Shown here piece by piece: positions 15,726 through 24,112 of a stretch of DNA of 43,291 nucleotides. Under the pieces are notes generated by a model. The model saw only the letters and a list, made by a program, of their open reading frames with translations, was not told where the DNA came from and did not search any database. The position numbers were made by a program, and so were the translations under genes. Where the stretch lies: positions 1-43,291 of the forward strand of contig JAMNXV010000226.1 in the NCBI GenBank assembly GCA_023623185.1. The letters are read 5' to 3'. Source of the DNA: Bacillota bacterium. GTDB taxonomy: Bacteria > Bacillota > Sulfobacillia > Symbiobacteriales > Symbiobacteriaceae. Each line of letters begins with the position of its first letter. Position 1 is the first letter of the stretch.

Positions 15726-16016
15726 ATGACGTTTCTCATCTACCAGACGATCAGCATCTTCGTGCGCATCCTGGAGGTGCTGATCTGGGCTCGTGTTCTC
15801 ATGTCCTGGTTTCGCCCGCGTTACCGAACCAGCAGCAACAGCTGGTTCTTTACGATTGAGGACTATGTGTGGCGTGCGACTGAGCCCATGCTGGCCCCCA
15901 TTCGCAACATCCTGCCCGATACGGGCATGATCGACTTCTCACCGTTCGTGCTCATGATCCTGCTCGCCCTGGTGCGCCGGCTGCTGTGGCAGTTGATGTT
16001 GGGATTGCCTCTATAA
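15726..16016 (+). CDS. ylmG: YggT/YlmG family membrane protein
   Basis: A 96-residue membrane protein with two hydrophobic helices (about residues 4-27 and 72-92) flanking the conserved ILEVLIWARVLMSWFRPRY and ATEPMLAPIRNILPDTGMID motifs of the YggT/YlmG family. Relatives affect septum or chromosome and plastid-nucleoid organisation, but the mechanism is unknown. ATG 15726 has GAGAGGAGA upstream. In B. subtilis ylmH comes between ylmG and divIVA; here divIVA follows directly after 22 bp. Confidence 0.9.
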   Translation: MTFLIYQTISIFVRILEVLIWARVLMSWFRPRYRTSSNSWFFTIEDYVWRATEPMLAPIRNILPDTGMIDFSPFVLMILLALVRRLLWQLMLGLPL

Positions 16017-16038
16017 CAGGGGCAGGAGGAGTGTAGAA

Positions 16039-16545
16039 ATGGCGCTGACCCCCGTCGACATCGCCAACAAGGAGTTTCCCGTGCGGATGCGCGGCTACGA
16101 CCGCGACGCCGTGGACGATTTTCTGGATCAGGTTGTCCAGGAGTTCGAGGCCCTCATCCGCGAGAACGCCAGCCTGCGGGAGCAGATCGAGAGCCTGAAC
16201 GAGCGGCTGGAGCAGTACCGCAGCCTGGAGCAGACGATCAACCGCACGCTGGTGCTCGCCGAGGAGTCGGCGGAGGAGATCCGGGAGAACGCCCGCCGCG
16301 AGGCCGACCTGCTGCTCAGCGAGACCCGGGCGCAGGTGGAGCGCATGCTGGAGAGCGGCCAGGAGAAGGCGCGCCAGATTCTCGCGGATAACAGCGATCT
16401 CATCCGCGTGCTCGACACGCTGCGCACGCAGGTGCGGTCCCTGCTGAAGTCGCAGCTGGACGCCCTGGACGGGCTGCCCGACCCCTTCGCCCACGTGGCG
16501 GCGGCCCGGCTCAACGAGCCACGCGGTGAGGGCGGCCGCGGTTGA
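16039..16545 (+). CDS. divIVA: cell division initiation protein DivIVA
   Basis: A 168-residue coiled-coil protein that binds negatively curved membrane at poles and septa. The N-terminal lipid-binding domain (LTPVDIANKEFPVRMRGYDRDAVDDFL) is canonical. A crossed coiled coil follows (about residues 35-145, rich in Glu, Arg and Leu, with NERLEQYRSLEQTINRTL). The tail is short and Pro/Arg-rich. ATG 16039 follows GGCAGGAGGAG. Partners for division placement and for sporulation chromosome anchoring are expected but not encoded here. It closes the ylmD-divIVA transcription unit. Confidence 0.95.
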   Translation: MALTPVDIANKEFPVRMRGYDRDAVDDFLDQVVQEFEALIRENASLREQIESLNERLEQYRSLEQTINRTLVLAEESAEEIRENARREADLLLSETRAQVERMLESGQEKARQILADNSDLIRVLDTLRTQVRSLLKSQLDALDGLPDPFAHVAAARLNEPRGEGGRG

Positions 16546-16548
16546 GCG

Positions 16549-16581
16549 GCCGGGCCCCAGCCCATGGCGGCGGGCCCCGGC
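16549..16581 (+). terminator. hairpin after divIVA
   Basis: GCCGGGCCC at 16549-16557 pairs with GGGCCCCGGC at 16572-16581 with one bulged C. There is no U-tract. It lies between the divIVA stop codon and the ileS promoter. Confidence 0.42.
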
Positions 16582-16588
16582 CCGCGGC

Positions 16589-16617
16589 TTGACAGCCCAG
16601 CGGGGCCGTGGTAACCT
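16589..16617 (+). promoter_or_regulatory. promoter of the ileS T-box leader
   Basis: A perfect -35 TTGACA (16589-16594) and a TAACCT -10 (16612-16617) are spaced by 17 bp, just upstream of the T-box leader. This is the best sigma-A-type promoter in the window. Confidence 0.72.
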
Positions 16618-16623
16618 AATCCA

Positions 16624-16898
16624 ATAACGCTTCCGGCGATGATGAGGACGAGTAGCAGGCAGGCGCGGGTCAGAGAGCCGGTCGGGTTGGTGTGAGACCG
16701 GCCCCGGATGCGGCCTGTGAACATCACCTCTGAGCTCCTGCCCGAAGCCCGCGGCGCCCATGGCCCGGGCGGTAGGCGCAGGCGGTCTCGCCCCCGTTAG
16801 ACAGGCGGCAGAGTAGGCGGCAGGCCGCGGCGCGGCCGGTCGCTCAATGAGGGTGGTACCGCGAGCGCAGCCTCGCCCCTTGCCGGGGCGAGGTTTTT
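16624..16898 (+). promoter_or_regulatory. T-box riboswitch (isoleucine specifier) of ileS
   Basis: A tRNA-sensing leader. Stem I elements are visible (GATGAGGACGAGTAG at about 16639-16653, an AGAGAG motif, a GGTTGGTGTGAGACCGG hairpin arm). The specifier region GAACATCACCTCTGAGCTCC carries ATC at 16723-16725, which reads isoleucine. The T-box sequence AATGAGGGTGGTACCGCG is at 16846-16863 and is followed by a terminator at 16871-16898. Uncharged tRNA-Ile would stabilise the antiterminator and allow ileS expression. All diagnostic parts are present and the specifier matches the downstream gene. Confidence 0.95.
16871..16898 (+). terminator. T-box-controlled intrinsic terminator
   Basis: CCTCGCCCC (16871-16879), a 5-nt loop, GGGGCGAGG (16885-16893) and TTTTT (16894-16898) form the regulated terminator of the ileS leader, directly downstream of the T-box sequence. 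Confidence 0.94.
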
Positions 16899-16924
16899 CA
16901 GTTCTTCCGGAAGGAGCGGCGCAG

Positions 16925-19741
16925 ATGTCTGAGAAGATCGATTACAAGGCGACACTGAACATGCCCCGCACGGACTTCCCGATGCGGGCCAACCTGCCCA
17001 AGCGGGAGCCCGAGCAGCTGAAGGCGTGGGAGGAGATGGACCTCTACAACCTGGTCCAGCGCGCGACGGCCGGCCGGCCGAAGTTCGTGCTGCATGACGG
17101 CCCGCCCTACGCCAACGGCGACATTCACCTGGGCACTGCACTCAACAAGATCTTGAAGGACATCATCGTGAAGCACGCCACGATGGCGGGTTACGACGCG
17201 CCTTACGTGCCGGGCTGGGACATGCACGGCCTGCCCATCGAGCTGCGGGCCCTGAAGGACATGAAGATCGATCGCAAGCAGATCGATCCCCTGGAGCTGC
17301 GGGCCAGGTGCTACGAGTACGCCCACCACTGGCTGAACGTCCAGCGGGAGCAGTTCAAGCGGCTCGGGGTGCGGGGCGACTGGGAGAACCCGTACAAGAC
17401 CGTCACCCCCGAGTTCGAGGCCAAAGAGGTCGAGGTCTTCGGCGCCATGGCTGCGCAGGGGTACATCTACCGCGGACTGAAGCCGGTCTACTGGTGCCCG
17501 CACTGTGAGACCGCCCTGGCCGAGGCGGAGATCGAGTACGCCGAGAAGACCTCGTTCTCCATCTACGTGCGCTTCCCGGTGGTGGATGCGCGCGGGCGCA
17601 TTCCCGAGGGCAGCTACCTGGTCATCTGGACCACCACCCCGTGGACCATCCCCGCCAACCTGGCGGTGGCGGTCCATCCCGAGGTGGAGTACGGCGTCTA
17701 CCCCACCGGGAAGGGCACGCTGGTCATCGCCAACGCCCTGGCCGAGAAGTTCTTCCAGGCCGTGGACCTGCCCGCGGTGGAGCCCGCGGCCACGCTGAAG
17801 GGCGCCGAACTGGAGGGGATCACCTACCGCCACCTGCTCTACGACCGGGTCTCGCCGGTGATCCTGGGCGAGCACGTCACCACCGAGGACGGCACCGGCC
17901 TGGTGCACACCGCCCCGGGCCACGGCCACGAGGACTTCGAGGTGGGCCAGAAGTATGGTCTTCCGGTGCTCAACCCAGTCAACGACCAGGGCGTCTTCAC
18001 CGCGGAGGCCGGGCCGTTTGCCGGCATGTTCATCGAGAAGGCCAATCCGGAGATCGTCCGGGCCCTGGACGAGGCCGGTATGCTGCTGGGCCAGGGCAAG
18101 ATCCGCCACCAGTACGCCCACTGCTGGCGCTGCAAAAACCCGGTGATCTACCGGGCGACGGTGCAGTGGTTTGTCCGGGTGGAGGGCTTCATGGACATCG
18201 CCAAGGAGGCGATGAACCACGTCCGGTGGATCCCCGAGTGGGGTTACAACCGCATGTACGCGATGATCGACGGGCTGGCGGACTGGTGCATCAGCCGGCA
18301 GCGCGCCTGGGGCCTGCCGATCCCCATCCTCACCTGCTCCAGCTGCGACGAGCCCTCCTTTGAGCCGAAGATGTTCGAGAAGATCGCCGAGATCTTCCGC
18401 GCCGAGGGCTCCGATGCCTGGTGGAAGCGCCCGGCCGAGGACTTCATGCCCGAGGGCGGGCTGACCTGCGCCAAGTGCGGCGGGCGTACCTTCCACAAGG
18501 AGAAGGACATCCTGGACGTCTGGTTCGACTCCGGCTCCAGCCACGCCGGCGTCCTGGAGACCCGGCCCGAGCTCACCTGGCCGGCCGACCTGTACCTGGA
18601 GGGCTCCGACCAGCACCGGGGCTGGTTCAAGTCCTCGCTGCTCACCTCCGTGGTCGCCCGCGGCGGGCGTCCGCCGTACAAGGGCGTGCTTACCCACGGC
18701 TTCACGGTCGACGAGCAGGGCCGGAAGATGTCGAAGTCGCTGGGCAACGTGGTGGACCCGGCCGACGTGATCAAGAAGTACGGCGCGGACATCCTGCGCC
18801 TCTGGGTGGCCTCCACCGATTACCGGCACGACATGGCCCTGTCGGAGAACATCCTGAAGCAGGTGGCCGACGCCTACCGCAAGATGCGCAACACCCTGCG
18901 GTACCTGCTGGGCAACCTCTACGACTTCAACCCCGAGACCGACATGGTGGAGCGGGACGACCTGCTGGAGATCGACCGCTGGCAGATGCACCGCCTGCAG
19001 GAGGTCATCGGCAAGGTCTCGGAGGCCTACCGGAACTACGAATACCACGTGGTCTACCATACCCTGAACAACTACTGCGCGGTGGACCTCTCGGCCGTCT
19101 ACCTCGATATCCTGAAGGACCGGCTCTACACCAGCGGCGCCACGTCGCGGGAGCGGCGCTCGGCGCAGACCGTGCTCTACCACGTGGCCGATGCCCTGAT
19201 CCGCATGCTGACGCCGATTCTCTCCTTCACCGCCGAGGAGGCCTACGGCTACCTGCCGAAGCCGGCCGACTCCCCGGCCACGTGCCAGCTCCTCATGATG
19301 CCCCAGGTGGATCCGACCTATCTCGACGAGGACCTGGCGGCGGAGTGGGAGAAGCTGATGGAGGTGCGGGACGCCGTCCAGGCCGTTCTCGAGCGGGCCC
19401 GGGTCGACAAGAAGATCGGCTCCAGCCAGGAGGCCGCCGTCCATCTGTACGCCAGTGGCGGAGAGGGCGCTTGGGCGGAGCTCCTGGAGAAGCACCTGGC
19501 CGAACTGCCGACGATCTTCATCGTCTCCGATGTGAAGCTCTTCGTCGGCGGTCAGTCGGCCCCCAGCGGCACCTACTTCGGCGAGGGCCCCGGTGACCTC
19601 ACGGTGGAGGTCGTGCGGGCCTCGGGCGACAAGTGCGAGCGCTGCTGGAACTACCGTGAGCTCGGCGTGATCGAACAGCACCCGACGCTCTGCGAGCGCT
19701 GCGCCGGCGTGGTGCTGGCACAGAACCTCGAAGAGGCGTGA
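16925..19741 (+). CDS. ileS: isoleucyl-tRNA synthetase
   Basis: A 938-residue class I aminoacyl-tRNA synthetase that charges tRNA-Ile. HLGT (the HIGH motif) lies at about residues 68-71 in [15 protein letters not shown], and KMSKS at 601-605. The editing CP1 domain ([36 protein letters not shown]) is complete. The [11 protein letters not shown] region is canonical, and a C-terminal zinc ribbon uses C904, C907, C923 and C926. Size and motifs are those of the bacterial IleS1 type. ATG 16925 follows GGAAGGAG; the frame is open further upstream, but that part is the T-box terminator. It is preceded by its own promoter and T-box, and a short tandem repeat starts at its stop codon. Confidence 0.98.
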   Translation: MSEKIDYKATLNMPRTDFPMRANLPKREPEQLKAWEEMDLYNLVQRATAGRPKFVLHDGPPYANGDIHLGTALNKILKDIIVKHATMAGYDAPYVPGWDMHGLPIELRALKDMKIDRKQIDPLELRARCYEYAHHWLNVQREQFKRLGVRGDWENPYKTVTPEFEAKEVEVFGAMAAQGYIYRGLKPVYWCPHCETALAEAEIEYAEKTSFSIYVRFPVVDARGRIPEGSYLVIWTTTPWTIPANLAVAVHPEVEYGVYPTGKGTLVIANALAEKFFQAVDLPAVEPAATLKGAELEGITYRHLLYDRVSPVILGEHVTTEDGTGLVHTAPGHGHEDFEVGQKYGLPVLNPVNDQGVFTAEAGPFAGMFIEKANPEIVRALDEAGMLLGQGKIRHQYAHCWRCKNPVIYRATVQWFVRVEGFMDIAKEAMNHVRWIPEWGYNRMYAMIDGLADWCISRQRAWGLPIPILTCSSCDEPSFEPKMFEKIAEIFRAEGSDAWWKRPAEDFMPEGGLTCAKCGGRTFHKEKDILDVWFDSGSSHAGVLETRPELTWPADLYLEGSDQHRGWFKSSLLTSVVARGGRPPYKGVLTHGFTVDEQGRKMSKSLGNVVDPADVIKKYGADILRLWVASTDYRHDMALSENILKQVADAYRKMRNTLRYLLGNLYDFNPETDMVERDDLLEIDRWQMHRLQEVIGKVSEAYRNYEYHVVYHTLNNYCAVDLSAVYLDILKDRLYTSGATSRERRSAQTVLYHVADALIRMLTPILSFTAEEAYGYLPKPADSPATCQLLMMPQVDPTYLDEDLAAEWEKLMEVRDAVQAVLERARVDKKIGSSQEAAVHLYASGGEGAWAELLEKHLAELPTIFIVSDVKLFVGGQSAPSGTYFGEGPGDLTVEVVRASGDKCERCWNYRELGVIEQHPTLCERCAGVVLAQNLEEA

Positions 19742-19786
19742 TGTGGTTCGGGTCTGATGTGGTTCGCACTTGATGTGGCTGGCCCC
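19739..19786 (+). repeat. 16-bp tandem repeat starting at the ileS stop codon
   Basis: TGATGTGGTTCGGGTC, TGATGTGGTTCGCACT and TGATGTGGCTGGCCCC follow one another with a 16-bp period from 19739. The first TGA is the ileS stop codon. The third unit runs into the following hairpin. Confidence 0.8.
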
Positions 19787-19820
19787 GGGTCAGGGCGGCG
19801 CTGCGCCCCGGTCCGGGGCC
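19781..19820 (+). terminator. hairpin after ileS
   Basis: GGCCCCGG (19781-19788) pairs with CCGGGGCC (19813-19820), with an inner GGGCG/CGCCC stem (19793-19797, 19804-19808). It is a strong structure without a U-tract and the likely end of the ileS transcript. Confidence 0.55.
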
Positions 19821-19901
19821 GGTTCGCGCTAGTACGTGGGCCGGATGATTCAGGTCTATAAGGTTATCGGGTGCGGGGGTATGTGCGCCGGCGCCTTGTC
19901 G

Positions 19902-20110
19902 TCTGTTCGTGTTGGCTGTGGGTATGGTGGCCTTAGGGTCTGTTCGTGCTGGCTGTGGGTGTGGCTGCCTCAGGTTCTGTTCGTAGTGGCTGTGGGTGTG
20001 GCTGCCTTAGGTTCTGTTCGTGGTGGCTGTGGGTGTGGCTGCCTTAGGGTTTGCTCGTTCGGCGTGACTGTTGATGGACGGTGCGATGCCGTGTTCGTCG
20101 TGAATGTTGG
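19902..20110 (+). repeat. 37-bp tandem repeat, left arm of intergenic array B
   Basis: Direct repeats with an exact 37-bp period begin at 19902, 19939, 19976 and 20013, each starting TCTGTTCGT and containing GGCTGTGGGT. A degraded fifth copy (TTTGCTCG) starts at 20050, again at +37, and a trace of a sixth (GTGTTCGTCG) lies near 20091. The first 22 bases match the inverted-arm units of array A near 7752 apart from one base. The region has no supportable gene. Confidence 0.88.
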
Positions 20111-20174
20111 TGCCGTTCCCGGCCGGCGCCGGTGGCAGCGCTGGACCTGTTACGCCCATGCACTTGGCGGCTGG

Positions 20175-20281
20175 CAACACCGACCACGAACAGAGCGGAT
20201 GGGCGTCGACCAATGGGCATGGGCGGCGTCAGCGGGAACCGGGGCGCCGGCGGCCAGCCATCCACAGCAAGTACGAACAGA
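20175..20281 (-). repeat. inverted copies of the same core, right arm of intergenic array B
   Basis: CAACACCGACCACGAACAGA (20175-20194) and CCACAGCAAGTACGAACAGA (20262-20281) are reverse-orientation copies of the TCTGTTCG core, 87 bp apart. They face the 37-bp direct repeats upstream, the same two-arm layout as array A. The second copy directly abuts the tatA terminator hairpin. Confidence 0.75.
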
Positions 20282-20285
20282 GCGA

Positions 20286-20314
20286 AAGGGCTGCGGCATG
20301 GCGCCGCAGCCCTT
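20286..20314 (-). terminator. terminator of tatA
   Basis: An inverted repeat (AAGGGCTGCGGC at 20286-20297 and GCCGCAGCCCTT at 20303-20314) with a 5-nt loop lies just after the tatA stop codon on the minus strand. Only a short TTTCGCT follows. Confidence 0.62.
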
Positions 20315-20328
20315 CCCATCAACCGGAA

Positions 20329-20532
20329 CTACTTCGTCACGCTGTCCTTGACTTCCTGAAGCTCCTTCTTCACCTCGGCGATGTCCTCTCCGAGGCCGCC
20401 CTTCATCGCGTCCTTGAACCCGCGAATCGATTCACCGAGGGACCTGGCGAGCTGAGGAAGCTTCTTGGGGCCAAAGATCAGCAAGGCTACTACGAGGATC
20501 AAGATAATCTCGGTGGTTCCGAGCCTGCCCAT
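20329..20532 (-). CDS. tatA: twin-arginine translocase subunit TatA/TatE family
   Basis: A 67-residue membrane protein of the TatA/B/E family, which forms the pore-like part of the twin-arginine export system for folded proteins. An N-terminal helix (EIILILVVALLIFG) is followed by the diagnostic FGPKKLPQLARSLGESIRGFKD hinge and amphipathic helix (shown here as FGPKKLP, then the helix) and a charged tail. ATG at 20532 is chosen because GGGGGGT lies upstream and the family N-terminus starts MGRLG; an earlier in-frame start would add nine residues without homology. No tatC is present in the window, so this is a stand-alone tatA. Confidence 0.92.
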   Translation of the reverse strand: MGRLGTTEIILILVVALLIFGPKKLPQLARSLGESIRGFKDAMKGGLGEDIAEVKKELQEVKDSVTK

Positions 20533-20563
20533 AGTCGCACCCCCCGAAAGCGTCAACACCCGT

Positions 20564-20584
20564 TCCTGTCGTTAGTCTACAGGA
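20564..20584 (-). promoter_or_regulatory. dyad with possible -10 upstream of tatA
   Basis: On the minus strand, TCCTGT and ACAGGA (20584-20579 and 20569-20564) flank a 9-nt centre. A TGTAGACT -10-like element (TAGACT at 20579-20574) lies within it, about 45 bp before tatA. It could be a promoter with an overlapping operator or a weak end structure of the nucleoside transporter operon. Confidence 0.3.
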
Positions 20585-20642
20585 AAATCGCGAGGTTGAA
20601 CATTCGTCGTTCGGGCCATCCTCTGCGGGCCTTCGGCGTCGA

Positions 20643-21536
20643 TCAGTTAGTCTTCCTATAGGGTATACCATCGGCAGCGGGGGCAACCGACTTGCCCACG
20701 AAGCCGGCCAGGATCAGCATGGTCAGCACGTAGGGCAGCATGTTGAAGAACTGCGTCGGAATGCCCTGGATGCCCATGAGCTGGAAGATGACGCTCAGCG
20801 ACTGCGACGCACCGAAGAGCAGCGTGGCTCCCACCGCGCCCAGCGGGTTCCACTTGCCGAAGATCATGGCCGCCAGTGCGATAAAGCCCTTGCCGGCGGA
20901 CATGCCGTCGACGAACCGGGAGAGGAGGCCGATCGAGAGCGAGGCCCCCGCCAGGCCGCCCAGCACGCCGGAGAGCAGCACGCCGGCGTAGCGCATCTTG
21001 AACACGTCGATGCCCAGGGTGTCGGCCGCCAGCGGGTGTTCCCCCACCGACCGCAGCCGCAGGCCCCAGGGGGTCCGGTACAGGGCGACCCACGAGACGA
21101 TCGCCAGGATGAAGGCGAGATAGATCATGAAGTTGAGGGGGCCGATGTTGGGCAGCGAGGCCACCTCGGGCGAGCTGCCGGCCTGGCCCCAGATGCGGTT
21201 CAGCATGAACTCGGTGAAGCCCACGGCCAGCAGGTTGATCGCCGTGCCGCTGACCACCTGGTCGGCGTAGTACTTGATGGAGGCGACGGCATGCAGCCCG
21301 GCCATGATGACCCCGATGAAGACTGCCCCCAGCAGGCCGATCCAGGCGCTGCCGCTGATGAAGGAGAAGTAGGCCGCACCCCAGGCGCCGGCCAGCATGA
21401 TGCCCTCCAGGGCGATGTTGACGACGCCGGCACGCTCGGAGAAGACGCCGCCCAGCGCGGCCAGCAGCAGCGGCGTGGTGGCACGCAGTGTGGCCATGAT
21501 GAAGGTGAGGAGGATGGTACCAAAGGCGACCGTCAT
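20643..21536 (-). CDS. nupQ: nucleoside-type ABC transporter permease (NupQ-like)
   Basis: A 297-residue inner-membrane permease of the BPD_transp_2 family with about eight to nine hydrophobic segments. ALGGVFSERAGVVNIALEGIMLAGAWGA near the N-terminus and GKWNPLGAVGATLLFGASQ in the middle are typical of the second permease of BMP-type (guanosine/purine nucleoside) importers. It shares a 4-bp ATGA overlap with the preceding permease gene. The order lipoprotein-ATPase-permease-permease equals nupN-O-P-Q in B. subtilis. The substrate is inferred from family, not shown by the sequence. Confidence 0.87.
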   Translation of the reverse strand: MTVAFGTILLTFIMATLRATTPLLLAALGGVFSERAGVVNIALEGIMLAGAWGAAYFSFISGSAWIGLLGAVFIGVIMAGLHAVASIKYYADQVVSGTAINLLAVGFTEFMLNRIWGQAGSSPEVASLPNIGPLNFMIYLAFILAIVSWVALYRTPWGLRLRSVGEHPLAADTLGIDVFKMRYAGVLLSGVLGGLAGASLSIGLLSRFVDGMSAGKGFIALAAMIFGKWNPLGAVGATLLFGASQSLSVIFQLMGIQGIPTQFFNMLPYVLTMLILAGFVGKSVAPAADGIPYRKTN

Positions 21537-22606
21537 GCCGGCGTCACCTCCTTCTTGGCCCTGCGCCGCTGCAGGAAGCTCCAGAGCCCCTCAGCAGCGA
21601 CGAAGAAGATCACGGCCGCCTGCACGATGGAGACGACCGCCTTCGGCACGCCGGCCATCGCCTGCATCAGGCCGCTGCTGGCCTGCAGCGCGCCGAACAG
21701 AAGCGCTGCCAGCACCACGCCCACCGGGTGGAGCCGGCCCACCAGGGCGACGGCGATGCCGTCGAACCCGTAGCCGAGCAGCGCCGTGGTCTCGTTGAAC
21801 CGGTGGTTCAGCCCCATGGTCTGCACCGACCCGGCCATGCCGGCGATGGCCCCGGAGATGGCCATGGTGATGATGAGCGCCCGGGCCACCGAGATACCGC
21901 CGTACTCCGCCGCACCCGGGGAGTGGCCGACGGCGCGAATCTCGTAACCCAGCGGGGTCTTGAAGAGGATAATCCAGACCACCACGGCGGTGCCCAGCGC
22001 GATCCAGATGCCGGTGTGCAGCCGGGAGCCCTCGATGAGCCCCTGGGACAGCCAGGCGGTCTGCTGCAGGTCGTAGGAGGCGGCCCGGCTGTTGTCCGGC
22101 CGCAGGTAGGCCTTCAGGAGCCAGTCGGCCAGGAACAGGGCGATCCAGTTCATCATGATGGAGTTGATGACTTCGTGCACGCCCTTCCAGGCCTTCAGCA
22201 GGCCGACGATGCCGCCCCAGATCGCGCCGGCGACCGCCCCGGCCCCCAGCGCGAAGATCGGGTGCAGCCACTCGAAGCCCTGGGGCGGCGTCCACCACAC
22301 GCCCACGACGACGGTGGCGATCTGGGCCATGAGGTACTGGCCCTCCACGCCGATGTTGAACAGGCCGGCCCGGTAGGCGAACGCCACCGCCAGACCCGTG
22401 AAGATCAGCGGAATGGTGGAGACCAGGACGTTGCCGAACATGCGGGGCTCACCGGCGACCGCCCGGTAGAAGGCCTTGGCGGCCAGCACCGGGTCCTTGC
22501 CGGCGATGAGGATGCAGAGGATGCCGACGAGCAGGCCGACGATCGTGGCCAGGACGGGGATGCCGATGGCCCGCAGCCCGGCTTTCCACTTGGACTGATC
22601 AGGCAC
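21533..22606 (-). CDS. nupP: nucleoside-type ABC transporter permease (NupP-like)
   Basis: A 357-residue permease of the same BPD_transp_2 family. It has an N-terminal helix (AIGIPVLATIVGLLVGILCILIAG), the STIPLIFTGLAVAFAYRAGLFNIGVEGQYLM signature (key part: RAGLFNIGVEGQ), a GAIWGGIVGLLKAWKGVHEVINSIMMNWIA block (key part: EVINSIMMNWIA), and GFDGIAVALVGRLHPVGVVLAALLFG near the end. It overlaps the ATPase gene by 8 bp and nupQ by 4 bp, so the three are translationally coupled. The two permeases presumably form a heterodimer. Assignment to nucleoside uptake follows family and operon order. Confidence 0.88.
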   Translation of the reverse strand: MPDQSKWKAGLRAIGIPVLATIVGLLVGILCILIAGKDPVLAAKAFYRAVAGEPRMFGNVLVSTIPLIFTGLAVAFAYRAGLFNIGVEGQYLMAQIATVVVGVWWTPPQGFEWLHPIFALGAGAVAGAIWGGIVGLLKAWKGVHEVINSIMMNWIALFLADWLLKAYLRPDNSRAASYDLQQTAWLSQGLIEGSRLHTGIWIALGTAVVVWIILFKTPLGYEIRAVGHSPGAAEYGGISVARALIITMAISGAIAGMAGSVQTMGLNHRFNETTALLGYGFDGIAVALVGRLHPVGVVLAALLFGALQASSGLMQAMAGVPKAVVSIVQAAVIFFVAAEGLWSFLQRRRAKKEVTPA

Positions 22607-24101
22607 TCGCGCTCCCCCCCATCATCAGCAGACCGAGGCCCTCTTCGGTGGCCTCGTGGCCCGGCACTTCGGCCACGATCTGCCCCTTGTACATGACCAG
22701 GATGCGGTCTGCCAGATTCATGATCTCGTCCAGTTCCAGCGAGACCAGCAGGATGGCCCGCCCCGCGTCGCGCTCGGACACCAGATTGCGGTGGATGAAC
22801 TCGATCGCCCCCACGTCGAGCCCGCGGGTGGGCTGGACGGCGATCATGAGGTCGGGGTTGCGCAGGATCTCGCGCCCCACGATGACCTTCTGCTGGTTGC
22901 CCCCGGAAAGCGACCGGGCCAGATAGTCATGGCGGGGAGGGCGCACGTCGAAGCCGCTGATGATCTCCTTCGCCTTGTCCACCATGCGCTGGTAGCTCAG
23001 CCATCCCCTGCGGGCAAACGCCCTGTGGTCGCCAAGGGCCGCATTTTCCGCCACAGTGAAATTCAGCACCAGTCCCCGCTTCTGCCGGTCCTCGGGGATG
23101 TGGCCCACACCCGCGTCCCGGATGCGGCGCGGGCTCTGGCCGGTGACGTCCTGGCCGTTGACCGTGACGGTGCCCGACGTGGGCTTGCGCAGACCGGTGA
23201 GGCAGGCGATCAGCTCAGACTGGCCGTTGCCGTCGACGCCCGCGATACCGACGATCTCCCCGGCCCGCACGGTGAAGGAGACGTCGCGCACCGCCTCCAC
23301 GCCCCGGTCGTTCTTGGCGTGAAGGTTCTTCACCTCCAGCACCACCTTCCCGGGCTTGGCCGGTTCCTTGTCCACCGTCAGGATGACGTCGCGGCCCACC
23401 ATCAGGCGGGCGAGCTCGGCCTCGGTCTGGCCGGCGGCATCCAGCGTGGCGATCTTCTTGCCCCGCCGGATCACGGTCACCCGGTCCGCGAGGTGCAGCA
23501 CCTCTTTGAGCTTGTGCGTGATGATGATGATGGTGTGCCCCTGGGCGACCAGCCGCTTCATGATCTTACCCAGCTCCTCGACCTCCTGAGGCGTGAGCAC
23601 CGCCGTCGGCTCGTCGAGGATCAGGAGCTCCGCGCCGCGGTAGAGCGCCTTCAGGATCTCCACGCGCTGCTGCTGGCCCACCGAGATGGACTCGATGCGG
23701 TCGTCGGGGTTCACCTCCAGGCCGAACCGCTGCGACAGCTCCTCAACGCGCTTCCGGGCTTCGTTCATGTCCAGGAAGCGGTTTCGGGTCACTTCCTTGC
23801 CCAGGGTGATGTTCTCGGCGACGGTGAAGACCGGAATCAGCATGAAGTGCTGGTGCACCATGCCGATCCCCAGGTCGATGGCGTGCCTGGGGTTGCGGAT
23901 CTTCACCTCTTTGCCCTTCCAGAAGATGCGCCCCTCGTCGGGGGTGTAGAGGCCGTACAGGATGTTCATCAGCGTCGACTTGCCGGCCCCGTTCTCGCCG
24001 AGCAGGGCGTGGATCTCCCCCTGCCTGATCTCCAGGTCGATGTGGTCGTTGGCCACCAGCGACCCGAAGCGCTTGGTTATGCCTTCAAGTTTTAACAGCA
24101 T
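22599..24101 (-). CDS. nupO: nucleoside-type ABC transporter ATP-binding protein (NupO-like, two NBDs)
   Basis: A 500-residue ATPase with two tandem ABC domains, like the sugar/nucleoside (RbsA/YufO) type. The first domain has the Walker A GENGAGKST, the signature ISVGQQQRVEILKAL and Walker B LLILDEPTAVLTP. The second has the degenerate Walker A GVDGNGQSE, the signature LSGGNQQKVIVGREI and a modified Walker B (LMIAVQPTRGLDVG). The start is ambiguous. ATG 24101 gives the family-typical MLLKLEGITKRFG start but has no clear ribosome site. GTG 24134 has GAAAGGGGGA upstream but lies inside the hairpin at 24113-24138. The gene overlaps nupP and follows the binding-protein gene. Confidence 0.92.
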   Translation of the reverse strand: MLLKLEGITKRFGSLVANDHIDLEIRQGEIHALLGENGAGKSTLMNILYGLYTPDEGRIFWKGKEVKIRNPRHAIDLGIGMVHQHFMLIPVFTVAENITLGKEVTRNRFLDMNEARKRVEELSQRFGLEVNPDDRIESISVGQQQRVEILKALYRGAELLILDEPTAVLTPQEVEELGKIMKRLVAQGHTIIIITHKLKEVLHLADRVTVIRRGKKIATLDAAGQTEAELARLMVGRDVILTVDKEPAKPGKVVLEVKNLHAKNDRGVEAVRDVSFTVRAGEIVGIAGVDGNGQSELIACLTGLRKPTSGTVTVNGQDVTGQSPRRIRDAGVGHIPEDRQKRGLVLNFTVAENAALGDHRAFARRGWLSYQRMVDKAKEIISGFDVRPPRHDYLARSLSGGNQQKVIVGREILRNPDLMIAVQPTRGLDVGAIEFIHRNLVSERDAGRAILLVSLELDEIMNLADRILVMYKGQIVAEVPGHEATEEGLGLLMMGGSASA

Positions 24102-24112
24102 CGTGATAGGCA

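Noticed and set aside
16847-16924. N-terminal extension of IleS into the leader
   Set aside because: The extension would be translated from the T-box and terminator. The family start and ribosome site are at ATG 16925.
12874-19681. Long minus-strand open frames opposite the HlyD-like/ylmE genes (12874-15066) and ileS (16898-19681)
   Set aside because: These are GC-driven shadow frames antisense to well-supported genes, with no recognisable domains and no ribosome site of note.
19902-20281. CRISPR array
   Set aside because: The 37-bp units are contiguous without unique spacers, copies occur in both orientations and no cas gene is present. Array A likewise has only a ~20-bp core and few copies.
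19836-20351. Open frame of about 170 codons across array B
   Set aside because: It is translated tandem repeat. The 37-bp period shifts frame at every unit, so no repeated protein motif is maintained.
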